This document shows, in pieces, positions 25,951 through 33,271 of a stretch of DNA of 47,632 bases (position 1 is its first letter; every line of letters begins with the position of its first letter). The notes beneath the pieces were generated by a model. The model saw only the letters and a list, made by a program, of their open reading frames with translations, did not search any database and had not been told where the DNA came from. Source of the stretch: an uncultured Roseburia sp. (GTDB taxonomy: Bacteria; Bacillota; Clostridia; Lachnospirales; Lachnospiraceae); the NCBI GenBank assembly GCA_934317215.1, contig CAKREH010000026.1:1-47632 (forward strand). Direction: 5' to 3'. Position numbers and translations under genes: made by a program.

Positions 25951-26589
25951 ATGGGACGAAGAAAAAAAGAACCGAGGGCAGTACATAGAGAAAATATTGC
26001 GTCAGCGGCATCGGTACTGTTTATGGAAAATGGAATCACGGCAACTTCCATGAGTGATATTGCAAAAGCTGCCGGATACAGTAAAGCTACGTTATATGTA
26101 TATTTTGAAAACAAAGAGGAGATCATTGGTCTGCTGGTTTTAGAGAGTATGCAAAAATTATATGGATATATAGTTGCTGCGTTAGAAGAGCAGCAGACGA
26201 CAAGGGCAAGGTACGATATGATCTGTAAAGGTTTAATACAGTATCAGGAGGAGTTTCCGTTTTATTTTAAAATGGTGTTGGACAAAATTAATGTTGATTT
26301 TAAAGATCATGATTATCTGCCAGAAGAGAAAGATACCTATCAGGTAGGGGAAGAAATCAATGAAAAAATGAAAGAATTTTTAGTGGCAGGCATTCAAAAT
26401 GGTGATTTGCGAGAGGATTTAAAAATAATGCCTACGATCTTTCAGTTTTGGGGGATGTTAGCAGGCTTGATACAGCTTGCAGCGAATAAGGAAGAATATA
26501 TCAAAATGTCGATGGATTTATCGAAGAGTGAATTTTTAGAGGATGGGTTTGACATGTTGTACCATTCCATAGAGAAAATACCAGAATAA
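25951..26589 (+). CDS. TetR/AcrR-family regulator
   Basis: A 212-residue regulator. After a basic start (MGRRKKEPRAVHRENI) comes the TetR helix-turn-helix (TSMSDIAKAAGYSKATLYVY, then FENKEEIIGLL); the rest is the ligand-binding domain. GAGGAGAGG precedes the ATG. Twenty-one bases separate it from the FMN-binding protein gene, so it leads that operon. The perfect promoter and overlapping palindrome just upstream suggest tight self-repression released by an unknown ligand. Confidence 0.9.
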   Translation: MGRRKKEPRAVHRENIASAASVLFMENGITATSMSDIAKAAGYSKATLYVYFENKEEIIGLLVLESMQKLYGYIVAALEEQQTTRARYDMICKGLIQYQEEFPFYFKMVLDKINVDFKDHDYLPEEKDTYQVGEEINEKMKEFLVAGIQNGDLREDLKIMPTIFQFWGMLAGLIQLAANKEEYIKMSMDLSKSEFLEDGFDMLYHSIEKIPE

Positions 26590-26610
26590 TAGAAAGATGA
26601 GGAGTTTGAA

Positions 26611-27015
26611 ATGAGTATATCCAGAAAAAAGATAGTGATGATTCTTATTATGTTGTTTCTTCTTTTAGCATTAATTTTTGGAACTGCTTATATAGATCGT
26701 GTTGGAGAGTATAAGCGGGCGGTAAAGGAAACGACTATTGAAGAAGTAAATATTTTGGATATTCTGGATGGAGTTTATATCGGAGAATATGATGTGAATT
26801 TTATATATGCAAAAGTGGAAGTAGATGTGAGTGGTGGGAAGATTATAGATGTTCGTATTTTAGAACACAGACAGGAACGTGGCAAAGCCGCAGAAGCTGT
26901 TGCAAATGAGATCGTTGATGAACAGAGAATAGACGTCGATACAGTTTCAGGTGCGACGAATTCGAGTATTGTTATTAAGAAGGCGGTTGAGGTTGCACTT
27001 AAAGGAAATGCATAA
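26611..27015 (+). CDS. Membrane-anchored FMN-binding domain protein
   Basis: A 134-residue protein. One N-terminal membrane helix (about 8-27) anchors an extracytoplasmic FMN_bind domain. The motif DTVSGATNSS matches the sequence used for covalent flavin attachment, with Thr116 as the expected flavinylated residue. Domains of this type occur in RnfG, NqrC and extracellular electron-transfer proteins. An ApbE flavin transferase would be needed; none is in the window. The next gene encodes a flavodoxin/ferredoxin protein, so a small electron-transfer pair is likely. Confidence 0.85.
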   Translation: MSISRKKIVMILIMLFLLLALIFGTAYIDRVGEYKRAVKETTIEEVNILDILDGVYIGEYDVNFIYAKVEVDVSGGKIIDVRILEHRQERGKAAEAVANEIVDEQRIDVDTVSGATNSSIVIKKAVEVALKGNA

Positions 27016-27040
27016 AATTCTATCGGGAGAGAGTAAGTGT

Positions 27041-27814
27041 ATGTTAGGAATTTATTTGAGTGGTACAGGTAATACGAAATACTGCGTTACAAAGCTGGTA
27101 AAATTAATCGATGCGTCAGCCGATGTGGTTCCATTAGAGGATGAATCTGTTATTGATAAAATAAAAAGAAATGAAACGATTATCCTGGGATATCCGACGC
27201 AGTTTTCGAATGCACCATATATGATAAGAGATTTTATCCAAATGCATGCCTCTTTATGGAAGGGCAGGAAAATGATATGTGTTGTGACCATGGGAGCATT
27301 TAGCGGGGATGGAGCCGGATGTGCAGCGAGGCCTTTGAAAAAATATGGGGCAGAGATTCTTGGCGGTGTGCATATTAAAATGCCCGATTCCGTGTGCGAT
27401 AGTAAGCTGTTGAAAAAGTCGGTGGAAGAAAATAAAAAGATCGTTGAAAAAGCTGACAGAAAGATTTATGAAGCTGCAAAACGGATAAAACAGGGGGATT
27501 ATCCGACAGAGGGACTGACAATTTTATCACATATAGCAGGACTTTTTGGACAAAGGCTCTGGTTTTATAAAAAGACAGCGGGATATACGGATCAGCTAAA
27601 AATAAATCAGGATTGTGTGGGGTGTGGTAAGTGTGCAAAAATCTGCCCCATGAAAAATATCACGATGGAGAATGGAAGACCTCATCCAGGCAGCAAATGT
27701 ACGATGTGTTACCGCTGTATATGTAATTGTCCACAAAAGGCGATCACACTTTTGGGAAGTAAAGTTATAGAACAGTATAAATTTGAAAACTATATAAATC
27801 TTACAAAAATGTAA
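27041..27814 (+). CDS. EFR1-type flavodoxin/ferredoxin fusion protein
   Basis: A 257-residue cytoplasmic protein. The N-terminus is a flavodoxin-like domain (FMN phosphate loop SGTGNTKYC at 7-15). The C-terminus has two [4Fe-4S] sites: CVGCGKCAKICP (192-203) and CTMCYRCICNCP (about 220-231). This matches the EFR1 family. ATG 27041 with GGGAGAGAG upstream is preferred; the longer frame overlaps the preceding gene in another frame. It lies 25 bases after the FMN-binding gene and may pass electrons toward it; partners are unknown. Confidence 0.87.
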   Translation: MLGIYLSGTGNTKYCVTKLVKLIDASADVVPLEDESVIDKIKRNETIILGYPTQFSNAPYMIRDFIQMHASLWKGRKMICVVTMGAFSGDGAGCAARPLKKYGAEILGGVHIKMPDSVCDSKLLKKSVEENKKIVEKADRKIYEAAKRIKQGDYPTEGLTILSHIAGLFGQRLWFYKKTAGYTDQLKINQDCVGCGKCAKICPMKNITMENGRPHPGSKCTMCYRCICNCPQKAITLLGSKVIEQYKFENYINLTKM

Positions 27815-27914
27815 GATACATCAGGGAAAATGTAAGCTAATGAAATGGCAGAACATTTTCCCTTTTGTTAATATTGGAGTATCGAATAAGAAAAACAGAT
27901 TTGGGGGAGATTTT

Positions 27915-29210
27915 ATGGAAAAGAAAAATAAGAAGAAAAAACGGACATGGATTTTGATAACCGCAGGTATGGTATTAGCAGGTATTGTTGCCGCCGGCAG
28001 CATATATTCCCACTTTGGAGGATTTGGAACCGGACCATGTGCAGATACAACGGAATTTGCACAATATGCAGAGCAGGTGGAGGACTTAAAGATACCGGAG
28101 AAAACAAAAATTGTGGCACTGGGGGAGGCATCCCATGGAAATGCAGAGTTTCAGCAGTTAAAACTTTCCGTATTTCAAAATCTGGTGGAAAATGCCGGGA
28201 TAAGGGCATTTGCACTGGAGGGAGACTACGGTGGATGCGAGTATGTGAACCGCTACATTCATGGCGGGGAAGGAACGGCAGAGCAGGCTGCCGCTGCGAT
28301 TGGCTTTGCAATATACAGAACTGATGAGATGGCAGATCTGATCTCTTATATGCGAAAATACAATGAGACTGCAAAAGATGGAGATGATTTAAGGTTTTAT
28401 GGGTTTGACATGCAAAGATGGTCCTATAATCTGCAGTATCTGATTGAAGCATGTGAAAAGGCGGGGATAGATGTGACAGAACTGAAGAAACTGGAGGATA
28501 CAGAAGAACAGCACAGTGAGTATGATGTTGAACAGCAGAGCAGAGTGATCACAGAAATAAAAGAAGAATTACAAAAATCAGATGTAAAGGACATTGTACA
28601 GGCGGATCATCTGGCAGATACGCTGCTGCAGAATATTTCTCTTGGGAAAGTGATCAATTCTGCCGTAGAAGGAAATGTGCTCAGAGACCAACTGATGGCA
28701 GAAAATGTGCTGTGGATCCTTTCTATGGAAGAGCAGAGGGGCAATTCCTGTATTTTTATTTCAGGTCACAATGGGCATATAGAGCGGTTTGGAAATTATG
28801 GCGCAGGTACTAGAGTGATGGGGAATATTCTTTCCGATGAACTGGGGGACGGATATTTTGCGATTGGAACGGATTTTTACAAGACGAACTGCAATCTTCC
28901 GAAAAATGATGGAAAGCGTATCACGCACACGTTTTATTCATATGATCCTCTGGCGAAAGCCGCGAAGAAAGCCGGTTATGATATGAGCTGGCTGGATTTT
29001 TCAAAGGTTCCGGAAAATTCACAACTGAAAGAGCAGATTACAGATCATGTTTCTATGGGATCGTTAGGAGAGGGCTACAGTGCAATTTTTATGGGGCTTT
29101 TCCCACGCAGTTACCGAATATCACAATCGCCGGAAAAATTGTATGATGGAATGATCTTTGTTACGGATGCGCATCCGATAGAAATTCTGGAAGAGATAAG
29201 TGAAAAATAA
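27915..29210 (+). CDS. Erythromycin esterase-like protein, membrane-anchored
   Basis: A 431-residue protein. A basic start and one hydrophobic helix (11-30) place the catalytic domain outside the membrane. The rest matches the erythromycin esterase (EreA/EreB-like) family: GEASHGNAEF with Glu71 and His74, ALEGDYGG with its conserved Glu, FYGFDMQ, and SGHNGHI. These correspond to the family's active-site residues. An outward-facing anchor is unusual for macrolide esterases, so the real substrate may differ. ATG 27915 follows GGGGGAG; the longer frame is rejected. It lies 100 bases after the EFR1 gene and may be read with it. Confidence 0.82.
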   Translation: MEKKNKKKKRTWILITAGMVLAGIVAAGSIYSHFGGFGTGPCADTTEFAQYAEQVEDLKIPEKTKIVALGEASHGNAEFQQLKLSVFQNLVENAGIRAFALEGDYGGCEYVNRYIHGGEGTAEQAAAAIGFAIYRTDEMADLISYMRKYNETAKDGDDLRFYGFDMQRWSYNLQYLIEACEKAGIDVTELKKLEDTEEQHSEYDVEQQSRVITEIKEELQKSDVKDIVQADHLADTLLQNISLGKVINSAVEGNVLRDQLMAENVLWILSMEEQRGNSCIFISGHNGHIERFGNYGAGTRVMGNILSDELGDGYFAIGTDFYKTNCNLPKNDGKRITHTFYSYDPLAKAAKKAGYDMSWLDFSKVPENSQLKEQITDHVSMGSLGEGYSAIFMGLFPRSYRISQSPEKLYDGMIFVTDAHPIEILEEISEK

Positions 29211-29316
29211 GACTGTCATGGATACAGAGAATTATGACAACGTTACTGGAACGACTGGCAGAGGATGAACCGTAACATGACAACAGAATTTGCAGGTAGA
29301 ATGAAGAAGGAATGGT

Positions 29317-29345
29317 TTGACAAGAAAAAATTTTCTTTCTATAAT
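29317..29345 (+). promoter_or_regulatory. csoR promoter
   Basis: TTGACA (29317-29322), 17 bases, TATAAT (29340-29345): a perfect consensus promoter, directly followed by a CsoR-like operator. Confidence 0.8.
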
Positions 29346-29361
29346 ATACCCCATAAGGTAT
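29346..29361. promoter_or_regulatory. CsoR-like operator 1
   Basis: ATACCCCATAAGGTAT (ATACC-N6-GGTAT) immediately after the -10 box of csoR. The same pattern recurs twice before the P-type ATPase gene. Confidence 0.75.
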
Positions 29362-29422
29362 CGTGTGAAATAAAATAGCTTAGGGATAAAGCTCTTTATT
29401 CGGGCAAGGGAGGAAAAATTAT

Positions 29423-29698
29423 ATGAGACAATGTATGGATGCCGGGAATCTGCACCGCAGACTGGCGAAGATCATCGGTCAGGTACAGGCAATCGACCGT
29501 ATGGTTGACGAGGATGTGCCGTGTGAGGATGTCTTAGCGCAGATTAATGCAGCAAAATCAGCTTTGCATAAGGCAGGACAGGTCGTGTTGGAAGGACACA
29601 TCAAACACTGTGTGAGGGATGGAATCGAGCACGGGGATGCAGATAAAACGATCGAAAGTTTTACCAAAGCAGTGGAACGTTTTGCAAATATGAAATAA
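29423..29698 (+). CDS. csoR: CsoR-family metal-sensing repressor
   Basis: A 91-residue all-helical repressor. Metal ligands Cys34, His59 and Cys63 have the same spacing (25 and 4 residues) as the copper site of Bacillus subtilis CsoR, which favours Cu(I) sensing. GGGAGGAAAA precedes the ATG. It is followed by a terminator, then the metal ATPase gene. Operators of the same pattern precede both genes, so it probably represses both and lets go when copper is bound. Confidence 0.88.
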   Translation: MRQCMDAGNLHRRLAKIIGQVQAIDRMVDEDVPCEDVLAQINAAKSALHKAGQVVLEGHIKHCVRDGIEHGDADKTIESFTKAVERFANMK

Positions 29699-29713
29699 CT
29701 AAAAAATAAGAAA

Positions 29714-29775
29714 AGAGAGTTTGGAACAATGTCATTAAGCTGGAAAAATGACAGTGCTCCAAACTCTTTTTTTGT
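29714..29775 (+). terminator. csoR terminator
   Basis: AGAGTTTGGA (29716-29725) pairs with TCCAAACTCT (29758-29767), with an inner GTCAT/ATGAC pair and a long T run. Strong. Confidence 0.9.
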
Positions 29776-29794
29776 TTTGTTATGTATGGGATCC

Positions 29795-29855
29795 GGGGGT
29801 CAAAAGGTGGTTTTCAAATTTTGAATGCCAAGTTGTGAGTCACCTTTTGACACCC
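29795..29855. repeat. Large imperfect palindrome between csoR and the ATPase
   Basis: GGGGGTCAAAAGGTG (29795-29809) pairs with CACCTTTTGACACCC (29841-29855) with one mismatch, around a 31-base loop. There is no T run. It resembles a mobile intergenic palindrome or a hidden binding site. A 25-codon open frame follows at 29881 but has no family. Confidence 0.7.
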
Positions 29856-29954
29856 TAATCTTCATAGAAAATTACGTCCTATGGCAAATGTTTTTCATAA
29901 GCGGTATGATGCTGAAAAAGTATATCAATTAACAAAGAAAAATGGAAAAATACA

Positions 29955-29983
29955 TTGACAACATATACCCCTATAGGTATAAT
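29955..29983 (+). promoter_or_regulatory. Metal ATPase promoter
   Basis: TTGACA (29955-29960), 17 bases, TATAAT (29978-29983). The spacer contains CsoR-like operator 2. Confidence 0.85.
29965..29980. promoter_or_regulatory. CsoR-like operator 2
   Basis: ATACCCCTATAGGTAT lies in the spacer of the ATPase promoter and overlaps the -10 box. Same ATACC-N6-GGTAT pattern as operator 1. Confidence 0.8.
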
Positions 29984-29996
29984 GCAAACCATACAA

Positions 29997-30012
29997 ATAC
30001 CTGTATGGGTAT
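29997..30012. promoter_or_regulatory. CsoR-like operator 3
   Basis: ATACCTGTATGGGTAT, just downstream of the expected start site, 32 bases from operator 2. Double occupancy would give tight repression. Confidence 0.75.
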
Positions 30013-31816
30013 AGAAGGAGGAGCAAAGATATCGGTATTTCCGTTTGATCTGGCGTGGATCGCGATCATTTTATGCGGTATTCCAATTATTTTGGAGGCA
30101 GTGATCGGACTGGTGACAGAATTTGACATCAAAGCGGATGTGCTGGTATCGATCGCGCTGATCGCCTCTGTTTTTATCGGAGAGGATTTTGCAGCGGGGG
30201 AAGTTACATTTATCATGCAGCTTGGCGGATTGTTAGAAGAACTTACTGTTGCGAGGGCGAGAGCAGGGATTGAAAAGCTGGTGCACCTGACACCACAGAC
30301 TGCGAGAGTCATCACAAATGACACAGAACGTCAGATCCCGGCGGAGGAGGTTAAAATCAAAGACATTCTCCGTGTGCTTCCGGGAGAAGTAATCCCGGTG
30401 GATGGAATCATCACAGCGGGACAGACTTCAATCAATCAGGCGGTAATGACAGGTGAGTCACTGCCGGTTGACAAGACGGTGGGGGATGAGGTGTCATCGG
30501 GAACGGTCAACCAGTTTGGAGCATTTGAGATGCAGGCGACGAAGGTTGGGGAGGACAGTTCGATCCAGAGAATGATCCGTCTCGTACAGTCCGCGGATGC
30601 GGGAAAGGCAAAAATCGTTGGAATTGCAGACCGTTGGGCAACCTGGATCGTTGTGATCGCGTTGTCGGCGGCAATCCTTACCTGGCTGTATACGGGAGAG
30701 ATCATCCGTGCAGTGACGATACTGGTTGTATTTTGTCCGTGTGCACTGGTGCTTGCAACGCCGACAGCAATCATGGCAGCGATCGGAAATGCGACAAAAC
30801 ATGGTTTTCTGGTACGGCAAGGAGATGCATTAGAGCGTCTGGCTGCAGTATCAAAGATTACATTTGATAAAACAGGAACTTTAACTTACGGGACGCCGAA
30901 AGTGATTGCGGTAAAAAGTATGGACAAAGAGTATATGGAAGATGTAATTTTTGCATGTGCGGCTGCAGTGGAGCAGTTGTCTGAGCATCCGGTCGGAAAG
31001 GCAGTGCTGACCTGTTACAGACAGCAGAAAGAAAAAGAGATCCCGGCGGTGGAGGCATTTGAGATGATCCCGGGCAGGGGCGTGTCTGCAAAAGTAAATG
31101 GAAAAACAGTGCTTGCAGGCAATGAAAAAATGCTTTGGGAAGCGCAGATCACTTTGCCGGTGGATCAGAAAAATACAGTGGAACAGTATTTAAGACAAGG
31201 CTGTACAGTCATTTATCTTGCGATAGATCAGAAGGCAGCAGGGTATTTAGTGCTATCCGATACGATCCGGGAGGAAAGTAAAGCGATGATCGATCAGCTA
31301 AATGCGATGCATGTGACGCCGGTGCTTCTGACCGGAGACCATGAGAATGCAGCAACAACGATCGCGGGTCAGCTCCATATGACAGAAGTTCATGCGAACT
31401 GTCTGCCGGAGGATAAATTAAACTGGATCGACAGCTACCAGAAAAAGAATGAGTGCGTCTGCATGATCGGGGATGGCATCAACGATGCACCTGCGCTGAA
31501 AAAAGCGGATGTCGGAATTGCAATGGGCGGAGTCGGAAGTGACATTGCAGTGGATGCAGCGGACATTGCGCTGGTGGATGACGAAGTAAAAGAACTGCCG
31601 CATCTGATTGCATTATCCAGGCGGATGATGATCACGATCAAATCCAATATGAGCTTTTCAATGGGACTTAACTTTGTGGCGATCGTGCTTGCAATCACCG
31701 GAATTTTAAATCCGGTCGTGGGAGCATTGGTACATAATGCAGGTTCTGTGCTCGTCATCATCAATTCGGCATTGCTGTTACAATGGAAACAAAATAAAAA
31801 GGTCTTTAATAGATAA
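30005..31816 (+). CDS. Heavy-metal P-type ATPase (P1B)
   Basis: A roughly 600-residue metal pump of the inner membrane. Motifs in order: TGES (actuator), CPC in FCPCALVLATPTA (metal site in the membrane), DKTGT (phosphorylated Asp), HP in SEHPVGKA, and GDGINDAP. It lacks an N-terminal heavy-metal-associated domain. CsoR and its operators suggest copper export, though the last membrane region (HNAGSVLVIINSALLL) also recalls Zn/Cd pumps. Start is uncertain: ATG 30005 precedes the ribosome binding site (AAGGAGGAG, 30015-30023), and the codon at the ideal distance is ATA 30029. An ATG at 29942 lies before the promoter and is rejected. Confidence 0.88.
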   Translation: MGIEGGAKISVFPFDLAWIAIILCGIPIILEAVIGLVTEFDIKADVLVSIALIASVFIGEDFAAGEVTFIMQLGGLLEELTVARARAGIEKLVHLTPQTARVITNDTERQIPAEEVKIKDILRVLPGEVIPVDGIITAGQTSINQAVMTGESLPVDKTVGDEVSSGTVNQFGAFEMQATKVGEDSSIQRMIRLVQSADAGKAKIVGIADRWATWIVVIALSAAILTWLYTGEIIRAVTILVVFCPCALVLATPTAIMAAIGNATKHGFLVRQGDALERLAAVSKITFDKTGTLTYGTPKVIAVKSMDKEYMEDVIFACAAAVEQLSEHPVGKAVLTCYRQQKEKEIPAVEAFEMIPGRGVSAKVNGKTVLAGNEKMLWEAQITLPVDQKNTVEQYLRQGCTVIYLAIDQKAAGYLVLSDTIREESKAMIDQLNAMHVTPVLLTGDHENAATTIAGQLHMTEVHANCLPEDKLNWIDSYQKKNECVCMIGDGINDAPALKKADVGIAMGGVGSDIAVDAADIALVDDEVKELPHLIALSRRMMITIKSNMSFSMGLNFVAIVLAITGILNPVVGALVHNAGSVLVIINSALLLQWKQNKKVFNR

Positions 31817-31863
31817 AAAAAGGATCTCCGAAAAGTGGTTTGTGTTTTCAGAGATCTTTTTTG
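31815..31863 (+). terminator. Metal ATPase terminator
   Basis: GATCTCCGAAAA pairs with TTTTCAGAGATC (one mismatch), followed by six T. Strong. Confidence 0.85.
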
Positions 31864-31961
31864 TGAAAAAGTCACAAAAACAAAACATATGTTTGTATTG
31901 CGCGGCATTATGTGGTATATTGAAATCAAATATTACGATTGATATAGTACAGGAGGAGAGC

Positions 31962-33161
31962 ATGAAATTTCTTCATATCTCGGATTTGCATATTGGAAAA
32001 AGAGTCAATGAGTTTTCCATGATCGAAGATCAGAAATATATCTTACGGCAGATCAAAGAGATCGCATTGGAAAAACAGGTGGATGCGGTTATGATCGCGG
32101 GGGATATCTATGATAAGCCGGTTCCGTCTGCGGAGGCGGTACAGTTGTTTGACCAGTTCCTCACGGGGCTTGCTGATTGCGGGAAAAAGGTGTTTGCAGT
32201 CAGTGGAAATCATGATTCCGCGGAACGTATCGCATTTGGCGCGCAGCTTATGAGCAGCCGGGAAGTCTATGTTTCACCGGTTTATGATGGAGAGGTGAGG
32301 TGTGTTACCTGTCAGGATGCATATGGGGAACTCTGCATCTGGCTGCTGCCGTTTATCCGCCCGGCGGCTGTGCGCCATGCGTGGAGGAAAGTGACAGAGG
32401 GGATATCCATTGGAAAAAATGATGCCGGGACAAAACAGGATCTGGCACAGGAAGATGATGTGGAGACAGTGGAAACATATCAGGATGCCCTGCAGTTTGT
32501 CGTATCTCATATGCCGGTGGACGCATCAAAGCGGAATATATTGGTGGCACATCAGTTTGTGACAGGGGCTTCGCGATGTGAGTCGGAGGAAGTTTCGGTG
32601 GGTGGATTAGACCAGATCGGGGCGGAAGTGTTTGATGTTTTTGATTACGTTGCATTAGGGCATATTCATAGCCCGCAGCATATCGGGAGGGAGACACTGC
32701 GCTATTGCGGAACCCCGCTCAAATATTCTTTTTCCGAGGCGGAACAGAAAAAGTCCGTTGTTGTCCTGGAGATAAAGGAAAAGGGAGATATTTTCATTGA
32801 AAAAATTCCGTTAAAACCGCTTCGTGATCTGAGAAAGATCAGGGGAACATACATGGAACTGATGTCGAAAGATTTCTATGAGGGCACAGAAACAGAAGAT
32901 TATCTGCAGATTACACTGACCGATGAGGAAGATGTGCCGGATGGAATGGCAAAACTTCGGACGGTATACCCGAATCTGATGCAGCTTGTCTATGATAACA
33001 GCAGAACCAGACAGAGCAGGCAGGTTGAAGTGACCGAACATGTGGAGCAAAAATCAGAGATGGAACTGTTTAAAGAATTTTACGAGATACAGAATAATCA
33101 GCAGATGAGTGAAAAACAGCAGGATTTTGTCAGAGAATTGATTGAAGAGATGGTACATTGA
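31962..33161 (+). CDS. sbcD: Exonuclease SbcD (Mre11-like)
   Basis: A 399-residue nuclease subunit of the SbcCD complex, which opens hairpins and processes double-strand DNA ends. The Mre11-type metallophosphoesterase motifs are in order: DLHIG near the N-terminus, GDIYDKP, SGNHDSAERI, LVAHQFV and LGHIH. ATG 31962 follows AGGAGGAGAG; a much longer frame upstream runs through the previous terminator and is rejected. sbcC follows after 110 bases on the same strand. Confidence 0.93.
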   Translation: MKFLHISDLHIGKRVNEFSMIEDQKYILRQIKEIALEKQVDAVMIAGDIYDKPVPSAEAVQLFDQFLTGLADCGKKVFAVSGNHDSAERIAFGAQLMSSREVYVSPVYDGEVRCVTCQDAYGELCIWLLPFIRPAAVRHAWRKVTEGISIGKNDAGTKQDLAQEDDVETVETYQDALQFVVSHMPVDASKRNILVAHQFVTGASRCESEEVSVGGLDQIGAEVFDVFDYVALGHIHSPQHIGRETLRYCGTPLKYSFSEAEQKKSVVVLEIKEKGDIFIEKIPLKPLRDLRKIRGTYMELMSKDFYEGTETEDYLQITLTDEEDVPDGMAKLRTVYPNLMQLVYDNSRTRQSRQVEVTEHVEQKSEMELFKEFYEIQNNQQMSEKQQDFVRELIEEMVH

Positions 33162-33271
33162 CAAGTTCCTGAAAAAATAGTTTGAGAAGCAAATACAGGA
33201 AAACTGATGTTTCAGGGAATGAGATATTTGGAATTTGAGAGAAAATAGGAGCGGCAGGAAAGGAACGATTT

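Noticed and set aside
29881..29958. 25-codon open frame before the P-type ATPase
   Set aside because: It ends inside the ATPase promoter, has no ribosome binding site and no recognisable family.
29942..30004. Upstream ATG for the P-type ATPase
   Set aside because: It lies before the -35 box of a perfect promoter, so it would not be in the transcript.
33162..33271. Gene between sbcD and sbcC
   Set aside because: Only 110 bases; no frame with start, ribosome binding site and sensible product.
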